Shown here: positions 36,120 through 45,156 of the stretch, piece by piece
Position numbering within the stretch: position 1 is the first letter of the stretch
How the letters are laid out: each line of letters opens with the position of its first letter
NCBI GenBank assembly: GCA_022839105.1
Contig: JALHDH010000001.1
Location: forward strand, 1 to 64,000
Reading direction: 5' to 3'
DNA length: 64,000 bases
Origin: a bacterium
Lineage (GTDB): Bacteria; Vulcanimicrobiota; Xenobia; Xenobiales; Xenobiaceae
Made by a program: the position numbers and the translations under genes
The notes under the pieces: model-generated
The model's database searches: none
What the model was told of the DNA's origin: nothing
The model's input: only the letters and a program-made list of their open reading frames with translations

Positions 36120-37484
36120 TCAGAAGAGCCCTCGATTGAGCAGCAGATGGACCCAGATGCTGGCCAGATATCCCAGGCCCACCGCCCAGCTCCAGCGCAG
36201 GTGGGTCATGAAGGTATAATAGCCCCGGGCATGCCCCATCAAGGCCACACCGGCGGCGCTCCCGATCGACAGGAGCGAGCCGCCGACTCCCGCGGTCAGG
36301 GTGACCAGCAACCACTGTCCCAGGGACATGTCCGGTTCCATCTTCAACACCGCGACCATGACCGGGATATTGTCGATGACGGCGGACATGAGCCCCACCA
36401 GGATGTTGGCCGAGGTGGGGCCCAGCACCCCGTAGGTGAGCTTCGAGGCCAGCGCCAGCCAGCCCAGGGTCGCCAGGGCTCCGACGCACATGATGACCCC
36501 GTAGAAGAAGAGCAGGGTATCCCACTCCGCGCGTTCCAGGATCTTGAAGATATCGAAGTACTCCTGGGGATCCACGGGAACCGCCCGGGCGTTTCCGGAA
36601 ACCGCTTCCAGGCCCTCGGGCATCTCGTCGCCGAAGTCGGGAGCCTCCTGCGAGGCTCGGGCCCGCCGCCGCAAATGGGAGCCATACAGCTTGAGGACTC
36701 CCAACCCCGTCATCATCCCCAGGACCGGTGGCAGATGCAGCACGGCGTGCATGTAGACCGCCAGGGCCACGGTCCCCAGGAAGAGTGCCACCACCTTCAA
36801 AGCCCCGGGACGCAGGACCACCGTCTCGGGGGCGACCAGCGGCCGCCCGGATTCGACGGCGAGGCTCATCAACGCGGCCGGCACCAACCAGTTCACCAGC
36901 GAAGGCAGGAAGAGGGCGAAGAACTGCCAGAAACCGACCCGTTCGGATTGCCAGACCATCAGGGTGGTGATGTCGCCGAAGGGCGAGAAGGCCCCCCCGG
37001 CGTTGGCCGCCACCACGATGTTGATGCAGCCCACGGCCAGGAATCGCGGCCGCCCCGTCCCGACCGCAAGCAGGACCGCCCCCATCAGGAGGGCCGTGGT
37101 CAGGTTGTCGGCCAGGGGCGAGATGAAGAAGGCCAGCAATCCGGTCACCCAGTACAGCGAGCGCAGGCTGAGCCCGCGGGTCACCAGCCAGGAACGCAGG
37201 GCCCGGAAGACCAGGCGGTTCTCCATCGTGTTGACGAAGGTCATCGCCGCCAGCAGGAACAAGAAGAGCTCGCCGTACTCCTCGAGATAGCCTTTGAAGG
37301 CCTCCTCGGCCAGGTGGGGGTGGCCGGCTCGCAGGGCCGACCATGCGATCAGCATCCACAGGATCCCCGCCGCCACCGTGACCGGCTTGGACTTGCGAAG
37401 CCTCAACGGCTCCTCGGCGATCACCAGGGCGTAGGTGATCCCGAAGATTCCCAGGCAGACCCAGGCGACGGGAAGATCGATCAT
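36120..37484 (-). CDS. nhaD: Na+/H+ antiporter NhaD-type
   Basis: A 454-residue polytopic inner-membrane protein of the NhaD/arsenite-permease-like superfamily, exchanging Na+ (or Li+) for H+. Characteristic segments: YGELFLFLLAAMTFVNTMENR, FFISPLADNLTTALLMGAVL, INIVVAANAGGAFSPFGD-ITTLMVWQ and LMSAVIDNIPVMVAVLKM, with the paired acidic/Asn residues in membrane helices, and near the end GVGGSLLSIGSAAGVALMGHARG. ATG start at 37484. It lies in a minus-strand series with alr and the POT transporter upstream, with a 126-bp gap to alr. Full length for the family. Confidence 0.92.
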   Translation of the reverse strand: MIDLPVAWVCLGIFGITYALVIAEEPLRLRKSKPVTVAAGILWMLIAWSALRAGHPHLAEEAFKGYLEEYGELFLFLLAAMTFVNTMENRLVFRALRSWLVTRGLSLRSLYWVTGLLAFFISPLADNLTTALLMGAVLLAVGTGRPRFLAVGCINIVVAANAGGAFSPFGDITTLMVWQSERVGFWQFFALFLPSLVNWLVPAALMSLAVESGRPLVAPETVVLRPGALKVVALFLGTVALAVYMHAVLHLPPVLGMMTGLGVLKLYGSHLRRRARASQEAPDFGDEMPEGLEAVSGNARAVPVDPQEYFDIFKILERAEWDTLLFFYGVIMCVGALATLGWLALASKLTYGVLGPTSANILVGLMSAVIDNIPVMVAVLKMEPDMSLGQWLLVTLTAGVGGSLLSIGSAAGVALMGHARGYYTFMTHLRWSWAVGLGYLASIWVHLLLNRGLF

Positions 37485-37610
37485 CAGACCGGGGATTCCG
37501 AGCCAAAGGCCGGTCCCCTGCAGGGCCCCGGGGCGATCCTTCGGCTTCGAAGAGCAGATCGCGCCCTCACCGAGCCGACCGGATCCCGGCTCCGGAGCCG
37601 GATTCGAGGG

Positions 37611-38747
37611 TCATCCGTTGAGATAGACCCGAGGCACCCGGGCGGTGACCAGGCAGGCGATCTCGTAGTTCAGGGTGCCGACCACTTCGGCCACCTCCTC
37701 CAGGCTCATGCCCCCCTGGCCGAAGAGCACGACCTCCTCCCCACGCTGCACGTCGGTCCCGGTGACGTCGACCATGGACATGTCCATGCAGACCCGCCCG
37801 ATCTGGGAGTGGCGACGGCCGTGGATCCCGACCCAGGCCTGGTTGCTCAGTCGGCGCGGGTAGCCGTCGGCGTAGCCGGCCGCCACCACGGCGCAGCTCC
37901 TCGGCGCCTCTGCCCGCCAGGTGCGCCCATAGCTGACCGTGGCTCCGGCCGGAAGCTGGCGGACCTGGGCGATCCGCGACTTGAGGGTCATCACCGGACG
38001 CAAGGGGCCGGAGCGCGGTCGGCTGTCGGGGTAGAGCCCATAGAGCATGATCCCCTCGCGGACCAGGTCCAGTCGGGTCTCGGGGTGGGACAGGATGCAG
38101 GCGCTGTTCGAGGTGTGACAGGTGGGCGGCCTGAGCCCCCTGCGGGTCAGTTCCTCGAGGACCAGCAGGTAGTTCTCCAACTGCCAGGCCGTAAAGGAGT
38201 CCTCGGACGAATTGTCGGCCGCGGCGAAGTGCGTGAAGAGGCCCTCCAAAGCCAGGTTCTCGAGAGCCCCGAGCCTTTCCACGGCCCGGGCGGCCTCCAG
38301 GGCCTGAGGACGGCCCTGGGCCGGAATCCCCAACCGGGACATCCCCGTGTCCAGCTTGACGTGGACCGCGACCCGAACCCCGGCGGCCCGGGCCCGGGCC
38401 GCCAGTTCCAGGCCGAAGGGTTCATCGAGAACCGCCTGGGCCAGGTTCAGCGAGGCCAGCGTCGCGGCTTCTTCTGGAGGGGTATAGCCCAGGACCAGGA
38501 TGGGACGGGTCAGACCCGCGAGCCGCAATTCGAGCGCCTCAGAGAGGCAGGCCACCCCGAAGGCATCGGCCCCCTGCGCCTCCAGGAAGCGGCCGCAGCT
38601 CACCGCCCCATGCCCATAGGCATCGGCCTTGATGACGCACATGACCTGGCGGCCCGTGGCCCGGGCAAGCTCGAAGTTGTGCAGCAGGGCTCCCAGGTCG
38701 ATCTCGGCCCAGGTCCGGGCCGTGGCGCTCGCCGGGGTGGGGCCCAC
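37611..38747 (-). CDS. alr: alanine racemase
   Basis: 378 residues. Converts L-alanine to D-alanine for peptidoglycan. PLP lysine Lys40 in VIKADAYGHG; the opposing catalytic tyrosine is Tyr273 in TVSYGRTW; HVKLDTGMSRLG and CHTSNSA are also typical. The N-terminal barrel strand starts with RTWAEIDLGALLHNF. The start is GTG at 38747, 4 bp after the stop codon of the POT transporter gene, so the two are in one transcript. D-alanine supply and peptide import would both fit cell-wall peptide metabolism. Confidence 0.95.
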   Translation of the reverse strand: MGPTPASATARTWAEIDLGALLHNFELARATGRQVMCVIKADAYGHGAVSCGRFLEAQGADAFGVACLSEALELRLAGLTRPILVLGYTPPEEAATLASLNLAQAVLDEPFGLELAARARAAGVRVAVHVKLDTGMSRLGIPAQGRPQALEAARAVERLGALENLALEGLFTHFAAADNSSEDSFTAWQLENYLLVLEELTRRGLRPPTCHTSNSACILSHPETRLDLVREGIMLYGLYPDSRPRSGPLRPVMTLKSRIAQVRQLPAGATVSYGRTWRAEAPRSCAVVAAGYADGYPRRLSNQAWVGIHGRRHSQIGRVCMDMSMVDVTGTDVQRGEEVVLFGQGGMSLEEVAEVVGTLNYEIACLVTARVPRVYLNG

Positions 38748-38751
38748 GGAC

Positions 38752-40302
38752 CTAACGCTCCGGGGAGGCTGAGGCGGCGGTCCGGCGCTGGAGCCAGACC
38801 GAGTAGGCCAGGATCATGGCTGCCGTCACGAGTCCCACCCCAGCCATGAGGAACCACATCTGCCCGACGGAATGGCTGGTATAGAGGAAGTTCGTCAAGA
38901 CATCCGGGGCCTGCCCGGTGAACTCGACCAGTCGGCTGAAGGCCTCGCCCTGAGGGATCTGCTCGACCATGTCCAGGGGCATCCCGCTCTCGGCCAGCAT
39001 CTGCCGCGAGAACCGATCCTTGGAGGCCAGGTGATCGTAGAGGAAGGGTCCGATCTTCCCCTCCAAGGTCGAGCCCACGGCAAAGGAGATCTGGCCCAGG
39101 CCCAGGTACATCGCCTTCTTATCGTCCGGGGCCAGGTGACCGCCGATGAACTCGCCGAATTTCGGACTCGAGAGCATCTCACCCACACTGAAGACGGCGA
39201 CCGCCCCCAGCGCCGTCCAACCCGCCGTGGAAAACCCGATCAGGAAGAGCGAGACCGCCGCCAGGGTGGTTCCCAGGGCGATGCTGCGCAGGATCCGCAT
39301 CTTCGAGGACAACCAGGCGAAGAAGAAGCAGCTCAGCATGATCAGGCCGGCGTTGACGTTGATGATCCCTTCGGGCTGGATGTACTGCTTGGTCTTGTCC
39401 AGGATCATGATGAACCCGACGACGGGATTCTCGATGTCCAGGGTCTGGGAAACCCGGGTCACCACATCCCGGCTGTCCACCCAGTCGTCCACGTGCAGGG
39501 GCAGCACATCGAAGAGCGCGTTGAACATGAAGTAGAAGCCGGTAAAGATGGCCAGGAACGCGGCGAGCTCGGGGCGACGCAGCTCCCCCAGGGTCTCCAG
39601 CAGCAGGCTCTGGCGCTTCTGTCCGGAGGCCTTGTGCTTGCGTTCGCGCTCCAGGCGCTCCTCCTGACCCGGCTCACGATAGGTCAGGAGCAGCAGGAAG
39701 TTCAGCGAGATGATGCCGGCGCACGTCAAGAAGACGTACTGCCAGTCCATCTTGCGCATCAATCCCGCCATCAGCGGACCCAGGAATGCCCCGAGGTTCA
39801 CGGTCTGGTAGAAGACCCCCCAGGCCATGGAGCTGTTCTGACGATTGGTCGACTTGACCAGCGTGCCCTGGATTCCCGGCTTGAAGATGGCCGTCCCGGT
39901 GGCCAGGAAGATGGCCCCTCCCAGGAAGCCCCAGAAGTTCGTGAAGGCGGCCATCAACAGATAGCCGATGATCTTGACCACCGTCGAGATCGCGATCGTG
40001 AGCTTGTAGCCGTAGCGGTCGGCCAGTCCGCCCACGAAGATCGGCACGAATCCCTGGAAGCCCGACCAGATCATCAGGATCGTGCCGAACTGGGAGGGCG
40101 TGATGCCCAGTCCCCCTTCCGAGAGGGGAGACTTGGCATAGAGGCCGGCGACCGAGCGAACGCCATAATAGGCCAGCCTCTCGACCATCTCCATGGCCCC
40201 CACGATCCAGAACACATAGCCCAGGCTGAGGATCGAGGCCACCAGACCCAGTTGCTGGATATCGACCGGACCGGCGCTGCGGTCCTTGGAGGGAGTGCTC
40301 AT
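38752..40302 (-). CDS. POT/PTR2-family proton-coupled peptide transporter
   Basis: 516 residues with about 12-14 membrane helices. Signatures: EMVERLAYYGVRSVAGLY (PTR2 motif ExxER..YYG in helix 1), GGLADRYGYKLTI, ATGTAIFKPGIQGTL, and VFYQTVNLGAFLGPL (second PTR2 motif). It probably imports di- or tripeptides with protons. An extra loop of about 60 residues between helices (IENPVVGFIMILDKTKQYI) is longer than in E. coli DtpA. ATG at 40302 has GGAGCCCTTC upstream; the upstream 29-codon extension is rejected. The alanine racemase gene follows with a 4-bp spacer. Confidence 0.85.
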   Translation of the reverse strand: MSTPSKDRSAGPVDIQQLGLVASILSLGYVFWIVGAMEMVERLAYYGVRSVAGLYAKSPLSEGGLGITPSQFGTILMIWSGFQGFVPIFVGGLADRYGYKLTIAISTVVKIIGYLLMAAFTNFWGFLGGAIFLATGTAIFKPGIQGTLVKSTNRQNSSMAWGVFYQTVNLGAFLGPLMAGLMRKMDWQYVFLTCAGIISLNFLLLLTYREPGQEERLERERKHKASGQKRQSLLLETLGELRRPELAAFLAIFTGFYFMFNALFDVLPLHVDDWVDSRDVVTRVSQTLDIENPVVGFIMILDKTKQYIQPEGIINVNAGLIMLSCFFFAWLSSKMRILRSIALGTTLAAVSLFLIGFSTAGWTALGAVAVFSVGEMLSSPKFGEFIGGHLAPDDKKAMYLGLGQISFAVGSTLEGKIGPFLYDHLASKDRFSRQMLAESGMPLDMVEQIPQGEAFSRLVEFTGQAPDVLTNFLYTSHSVGQMWFLMAGVGLVTAAMILAYSVWLQRRTAASASPER

Positions 40303-40430
40303 GAAGGGCTCCGGGACGAAGAATGGATTGCCCGGGTTCCACCCGGCCGGCCCGAACCCTTCAAGCCCCGAACCCGGCCTGCGATGCAAAGGCCCGCAGG
40401 GGTCCTGCCCGGGAGCGAATCAGCCCTGGA

Positions 40431-40462
40431 CCCGGGGTGGAGTCAGGAACCCCCACCCCGGG
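40431..40462 (-). terminator. hairpin spanning the stop codon of the coiled-coil gene, no T tract
   Basis: On the minus strand CCCGGGGTGG, a 12-base loop containing the TGA stop, then CCACCCCGGG: a perfect 10-bp stem. It resembles a terminator or 3' stabiliser but lacks U residues. It lies between the HTH/coiled-coil gene and the POT transporter. Confidence 0.4.
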
Positions 40463-42641
40463 GTTTGAAGAGGCGCCAGCCCGAAGAGCGCCGGGAGGAG
40501 TCCTCCTCCGAAGCGTGGGTCGAGCGCTGCGCCTCGTCCCTCTGGGCAATCTCACGGGCCAGGATCTCCGACCACTCCATCTTCTCGCGGTCCAGGCGCT
40601 GCTGGAGCTCGTAGTAGGCACGCTGGGCCTTCTCGAGGTCCGTGCGCAGCTCGGCTCGCTGCCGGTGACCTTCCTGGATCAGGCGATCCTTCTCGTCGGT
40701 CTCGGCTTCCAGGCGGGCGATGGTGGCCACCATCTGGCGAGGGTCCGGAAGGCCCGTCTCGGTCCCGCGGACCGAGAGCTTGTAGTTGAGATTCTTGAGC
40801 TGTTCCTGGAGCTCGCGGGTCTTCGCGGCGGCCGCCTCCCTTTCGGCAGAGGAGCGCGCCTGGGCCTCGCGGGCCTCGGCGAGTTGACGCCGGGAGGCGT
40901 CCAGCTCGCGCTGCAATCCGTTGATCCGACCCTGAAGCCGGGCGGGATTCTCGGGCGCCGGGCGCTGCGGCTCGTCGGTCGGGCCTTCCTCCTCCTGGCT
41001 GGCCTTGAGGGCCGCCAGTTCGGACTCCAGGGAATTCCGGGCGGACAGCAGGGAAGCGTGCTGCTCCTGGTGCTGGCGGCGTTCCTCCTCCAGCGCGTCC
41101 CTCAGCTCCTCCAGCTCCTCCCGGGCCTGGCCAGCCTCGGTCCGGGCAGCGGACAGGTCTGCAGCCAAGGGCTGCATGCGCTCCATGGTGGCCTGCAGGC
41201 GGGAGCGCAGTTCCTGGATCTCCTGCTCGGATTGCTGCAGTCGGGATTCCAGTTGCTGGCGCTCGTCGCGCGATTCCTCCAGGACCCTGGCGGCCCGCTC
41301 GGCCAGCTCGGCTGGCCGCGCTCCGGCGGCATCCAGGGGCTTGCGCAGGGACTCCAGGCGACGCATCAGATCGGTCAGTTCGCCCTTGCCCTCAAAGGCT
41401 GCGGGCTCGGAGGCCTGCCGCTCGCGCTCGGAGCGCAGGCGGGCCAGCTCGGCCCTGGCCCGGTCCCTGTCCAGCTCCAGGGCATCCCGCTCGACCTTCA
41501 GGGCATCCCTCTCGGCCTCCAGGCCCAGCCGTTCCGAGCCCAGGTTCAACCCGGTCTGACTGGCCTTCTCCAGGGCCGAGCGCAGCTCCTCACGCTCGCG
41601 GGCCAGATGGTCGCGCTCGTCGCGAAGCTCCTCGAGGAGGCGGGCGTGAGCCTCGGAGTCGGTTCGCGCCGCAGCCAGTTCGTCCACCAGGCGCTCCCGC
41701 TCCTGACGCAGGCGATCCCGTTCCTGACGCGTGCGGTCGAGGTCCTGACGCCACCGGTCCCGCTCCTCGCCCAGGCCGGCGGGCGCCGAAGGCGTCGGAG
41801 AGGCCAGGGCGCGGGTCAGTTCGGAGCGCAGCCCCTGGATGGCCTGCTCGGTGCTGTGGCGAAGGCCCTCGAAAGCCTTGGAAAGCTGCTCTTCCCGGGC
41901 CGGGCTGGCTTGGAGCTGGGCGATGCGGGAGCGCAGGTTCTCGACTTCTCCCGCCCGCGGAGCCTTCAGGACCTCCTCCAGACGCGAGGTGGCCCGGCTC
42001 AGGAGTTCCTCGAGGGTTCGGGAAAGGTCCGCAGGGACTCCCTCCAGGCGGGCCGACAGGGCCTGCTGGCCTTCGGTCAGGGGCTGCAGCGCCTCGCGCA
42101 GGGTCTTCTCGAAGCATTCGAGCAGGCTGGCCCCATTGAAAACGTCCTCGCGCCGGCGCCCCAGGGTCCGTCGACGCTCGTTGAAGCCCAGGCCGGGCGG
42201 CGCCGGAGGCCGGACCGAAGAGGGCGGAGCCACCGGGGGAGGGATGGACCTCCCCTCCGGCAGCGGAAGCGAAGTCGGCGTGAGGACGGGGACCTCCTCC
42301 CGAATCGGCAGGGAGCTCGGCCTGGAGGGAGGTTCCTCCTCCCGCAGCGGCAAGGAAGCGGGCCTGGAGGGAGGCTCTTCCTCCCGCAGCGGAAGCGAGG
42401 TCGGCCTGGAAGCAGACCTTCCCTCCGGCAGCGGCAAGGAGGTCGGCCTGGAAGCCGGCTGCTCATGGGCTGTTGAGGAGGCCATCGACTTCTTGAGCTT
42501 GCGGATCTCGAAATCGCGGATCACCCAGCTCCCTGAGCGACGGGTGGCCAGGGCGCGCCCCTCGACGATCCAGGCCTGCAGTCGCTCGGGGGGAATCCCC
42601 AGGGTCCGAGCCGCCTCGTCCAGGGTGTAGAACTTTGCCAT
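40443..42641 (-). CDS. HTH-domain protein with proline-rich repeats and long coiled coil
   Basis: 732 residues. Residues 1-52 are a MerR/excisionase-type helix-turn-helix (FYTLDEAARTLGIPPERLQAWIVEGR, RRSGSWVIRDFEI). Residues 63-132 hold five exact 14-residue repeats of SRPxSLPLxE type. From about residue 165 to 700 the protein is an almost continuous coiled coil rich in Glu, Arg and Leu (ERDRLRQERERLVDELAAAR, SRLQQSEQEIQELRSRLQ). The C-terminus SSGWRLFKPRGGGS is short and basic. No catalytic motif. Such architecture suits a DNA- or protein-anchored scaffold or polarity factor; the function is not known. ATG at 42641 begins exactly at the HTH. Divergent from the lipoprotein/FlhA-like pair, sharing a 217-bp intergenic region. 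Confidence 0.72.
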   Translation of the reverse strand: MAKFYTLDEAARTLGIPPERLQAWIVEGRALATRRSGSWVIRDFEIRKLKKSMASSTAHEQPASRPTSLPLPEGRSASRPTSLPLREEEPPSRPASLPLREEEPPSRPSSLPIREEVPVLTPTSLPLPEGRSIPPPVAPPSSVRPPAPPGLGFNERRRTLGRRREDVFNGASLLECFEKTLREALQPLTEGQQALSARLEGVPADLSRTLEELLSRATSRLEEVLKAPRAGEVENLRSRIAQLQASPAREEQLSKAFEGLRHSTEQAIQGLRSELTRALASPTPSAPAGLGEERDRWRQDLDRTRQERDRLRQERERLVDELAAARTDSEAHARLLEELRDERDHLAREREELRSALEKASQTGLNLGSERLGLEAERDALKVERDALELDRDRARAELARLRSERERQASEPAAFEGKGELTDLMRRLESLRKPLDAAGARPAELAERAARVLEESRDERQQLESRLQQSEQEIQELRSRLQATMERMQPLAADLSAARTEAGQAREELEELRDALEEERRQHQEQHASLLSARNSLESELAALKASQEEEGPTDEPQRPAPENPARLQGRINGLQRELDASRRQLAEAREAQARSSAEREAAAAKTRELQEQLKNLNYKLSVRGTETGLPDPRQMVATIARLEAETDEKDRLIQEGHRQRAELRTDLEKAQRAYYELQQRLDREKMEWSEILAREIAQRDEAQRSTHASEEDSSRRSSGWRLFKPRGGGS
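42246..42455 (-). repeat. five tandem 42-bp coding repeats (14-residue units)
   Basis: Inside the HTH/coiled-coil gene, residues 63-132. Each unit has SLP(L/I) at a strict 14-residue spacing (Ser68, 82, 96, 110, 124), with variable ends PEGRSA or REEEPP. The units form a Pro/Arg/Glu linker between the DNA-binding-like head and the coiled coil. Confidence 0.85.
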
Positions 42642-42858
42642 GGCTGCCTGGGGTTCGCCGATCGGATTCCGGGTTCCTCTGGAAGGCACCCGGACGTGGG
42701 CCAGGCCGGGGAGAGGAATCGGCTTCCTTCCCCGGAATACGCGCAGACCGCCCTCCCAGGCAACCGGCGGCCAAGGTGCCGCCCAGCCGGGAGAGGCGAC
42801 CCGCCCGTCGTGGCGATCTCGGGGCGGTCGCATCCCGCCCCATCCAGGTGGTGCTCCC

Positions 42859-43395
42859 ATGACCCAGGCCCCTTCCACCCGGCTGATGTGGGTTCTCAGC
42901 GCGGCATTGCTCCTCCAGATGGCCCTTGCCTGCGGAAACCGCGAGCCGGAGCCCCCTCCCCTCGTCGTCCAGGGAACCCGGTATGAATCCTCCTCGGTCC
43001 TGCCGACACGATTCGAAAAGGTGGAAGGGACGGCCCTGTTCGAGTTCTCTTCGCAACTGGCCGCCCTGCTGGCCGCTGCCGAGACCCCCCCTCCCGGCCT
43101 GCAGAACTTCTTCATCCTCCTGAACCCCCGGAACCCGACCGAAGGGATCCTGGTGCACGCCGGGATGACGATCGACCCGGGGCTTCTGGAGCATCAGTCC
43201 AGCCGGATGGTGACCGTCACGGGGGACGTGAAGGTCGTACCGGCCCCCGACGTGGCCTCCTTCATGCAGGAGCAGTTCGGGATCAGCCTGGCCCGCGACG
43301 AGAAAGGCTACCCGGCCTGGATCGACAACGAGCTCCCTCTGGAGCTGACCGCCCCTCCCAGCCCCCCAGAACCCCAGACCCAGGGAGCCCCGTAA
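42859..43395 (+). CDS. predicted lipoprotein, unknown function
   Basis: 178 residues. The signal sequence LMWVLSAALLLQMALAC ends in a lipobox ALAC, so the mature N-terminus would be a lipidated cysteine followed by GNREPEPPPLV. The mature part has one mixed alpha/beta domain (EGTALFEFSSQLAALLAAAE, FFILLNPRNPTEGILVHAGM, RMVTVTGDVKVV) and a proline-rich end. I do not recognise a family. ATG at 42859 has AGGTGG upstream. The FlhA-domain gene starts 2 bp after its TAA, so the two are cotranscribed and probably work together. Confidence 0.65.
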   Translation: MTQAPSTRLMWVLSAALLLQMALACGNREPEPPPLVVQGTRYESSSVLPTRFEKVEGTALFEFSSQLAALLAAAETPPPGLQNFFILLNPRNPTEGILVHAGMTIDPGLLEHQSSRMVTVTGDVKVVPAPDVASFMQEQFGISLARDEKGYPAWIDNELPLELTAPPSPPEPQTQGAP

Positions 43396-43397
43396 CC

Positions 43398-44771
43398 ATG
43401 GCGCGTGGACGAATCGAAGAAAGACATCAGGATCTGCTCTTCTTCCAGGCCGGAGACCTGGGGGCCGAGTTCGCTCCCTGGCGCCGCGAGGAACGCGGCC
43501 AGCAGATCTACGTCAAGCTGAGCCGTGCCAACCAGACGGCGCTGCTCTTCGCCGGGACCCACTGCATCGTGGATGCCGATGTCCAGCAGGGCCTGATGCG
43601 ACTGGTGAATGACGGGTGGAGCGTGGAGGGCGAGCTGACGGTCTCGTTCGAAGGCAAGGCCGAACCCGGGACCGACCCCTACGTCTACCAGGACCCCCTG
43701 CTGATCGAGCTGGGACAGGCCCTCCTGCCCCTGGTGGATCCCCAGCACGGCGCCCCGCTCCTGCAGAATCTGGGGGGATTGCGCGACGAGATCGCCCGCG
43801 AGTCCGGCCTGGTCCCGGCAGGCGTCCGGGTGCGCGACAACCTGAGCCTGGAGCCGAACCAGTACCTGATCCGGGTCAAGGAATCCCCGGCCGCCACCGG
43901 CGAGCTCTTCCTGGACCGATTCCTGGCCGTCGGCGCCCACGAGCAGCTCAGCGAGCTGGAGGGTTGGTCCACCACCGAGCCGGCCTACCGGATGAAGGCC
44001 AAGTGGATCGAGATGGAGCACCGCGACAAGGCCGATCAGGTCGGCTGTCTGCTCCTGGGACCACTCCAGGTGCTGGTCACCCACCTCAAACAGATCATCC
44101 TGGTTTCCGCACCCGAGTTGCTGGGTCTGCAGGAGACCCACGACCTGGTGGCCCGGCTCCAACCGACCCACCCGGTGGTGGTGGAGGACTTCCTCAGCAA
44201 CCGGGCCAACCTGCGCAGCCTGCGACGAATCCTGCAATCCCTCCTGACCGAGCGGGTGCCGATCCGGGACCTGGTGACGATCCTGGAGACCGCCGGCGAC
44301 ATGCTCGATCGGCTCAACCGGGTCGACCAGGTCACCGAAGTCTGCCGCATGGCCCTGGCCCGGCAGATCTGCTGGAGCTACCTCAACGAGGAGGGAGCTC
44401 TTCGCGGCCTGGCCCTCTCGCCCCGGGTCGAGGCCCGTTTGATGGAGGCCATCGTGGTGCGCGAGGGAGGAAGCGTCCTGAACCTCACCCGCGACGAGGC
44501 CGATCAGCTCGTCAGCGCGGTGCGCCAGGCCCTGGAAGAGCATGGCACGCCCCCGGTTCTCTTCACCGACCCGCCAACCCGATTGTGGGTCCGCCGGATC
44601 CTGGCCCGCCCCTTCCCCAATCTCGGAGTCCTGGCCACCACCGAGATCGCTCCCGGCCTGCGGGTCGAGATCACCGGGCAGGTGGATTTTGATCCCAGCA
44701 GCCCCGGCGAGACGCCCGACCCCCCTCCAGCCCGCAAGGAAGGGCTCCTGGGTCGCCTGCGAGGCGGCTGA
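43398..44771 (+). CDS. free-standing FlhA/SctV-type cytoplasmic-domain (FHIPEP) homologue
   Basis: 457 residues with no transmembrane segment or signal peptide. Residues 98-427 follow the cytosolic half of FlhA/SctV, the export-gate ring of flagellar and type III secretion systems: DPLLIELGQALLPLVD (99-114), ESGLVPAGVRVRDNLSLEPN, MKAKWIEMEHRDKADQ, VTHLKQIILVSAPELLG, the hallmark ERVPIRDLVTILETAGD (285-301), and the C-terminal PPVLFTDPPTRLWVRRIL, PNLGVLATTEIAPG. The eight membrane helices of real FlhA, about 320 residues, are missing and replaced by an unrelated about 95-residue N-terminus (LGAEFAPWRREERGQQIYVK). No flagellar or injectisome gene is nearby. It may have been recruited as a soluble ring or adaptor. 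ATG at 43398 lies directly behind the lipoprotein gene. Confidence 0.75.
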   Translation: MARGRIEERHQDLLFFQAGDLGAEFAPWRREERGQQIYVKLSRANQTALLFAGTHCIVDADVQQGLMRLVNDGWSVEGELTVSFEGKAEPGTDPYVYQDPLLIELGQALLPLVDPQHGAPLLQNLGGLRDEIARESGLVPAGVRVRDNLSLEPNQYLIRVKESPAATGELFLDRFLAVGAHEQLSELEGWSTTEPAYRMKAKWIEMEHRDKADQVGCLLLGPLQVLVTHLKQIILVSAPELLGLQETHDLVARLQPTHPVVVEDFLSNRANLRSLRRILQSLLTERVPIRDLVTILETAGDMLDRLNRVDQVTEVCRMALARQICWSYLNEEGALRGLALSPRVEARLMEAIVVREGGSVLNLTRDEADQLVSAVRQALEEHGTPPVLFTDPPTRLWVRRILARPFPNLGVLATTEIAPGLRVEITGQVDFDPSSPGETPDPPPARKEGLLGRLRGG

Positions 44772-44833
44772 CCCGCAGGGATCCCCCTTCCCCCAGACGA
44801 AGCCGCCCCCAGATTCCCACCCCGGAGGACCCC

Positions 44834-45154
44834 GTGCGCATCATCCTGTCCACCTGCCGCATCGAGGATGCCGAGAAGATCGCCGACACCCTGGTCGAGG
44901 AGCGCCTGGTCGCCAGCGTGAACATCGTACCGGGAGTCCGGACCAAGGTCCGCTTCAAGGGAGAGGTCCTGACCCAGGAAGAGTGCCTCCTGGTCATGCG
45001 GACCCGCGCAGAACTGGTCTGGAAGCTGGAACGACGCTATCTGGAGCTCAACACCTGGGAGATCCCCGAGGTGGCCACCTTCGAGATCCAGGAATGGAAC
45101 CCGGCCTACGAGGCCTGGATGCGTGAAGCCACCACGCCGGTGGGGGGCGGATAG
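44834..45154 (+). CDS. cutA: divalent-cation tolerance protein CutA
   Basis: 106 residues, a trimeric cytosolic CutA1 protein. Visible family pattern: STCRIEDAEKIADTLVEERLVASVNIVPG, TKVRFKGEVLTQEECLLVMRT, and the C-terminal LNTWEIPEVATFEIQEWNPAYEAWM. The usual Cys in ASVNI is absent, as in many members. GTG start at 44834 with GGAGGACCCC upstream. The rph gene follows after 2 bp. Confidence 0.9.
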   Translation: MRIILSTCRIEDAEKIADTLVEERLVASVNIVPGVRTKVRFKGEVLTQEECLLVMRTRAELVWKLERRYLELNTWEIPEVATFEIQEWNPAYEAWMREATTPVGGG

Positions 45155-45156
45155 CC

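Noticed and set aside
35269..37506. A 745-codon frame joining NhaD and the acetyltransferase
   Set aside because: The nhaD region has clear membrane-protein coding in another frame, and the acetyltransferase has its own ATG with GAGGAGG at 36000.
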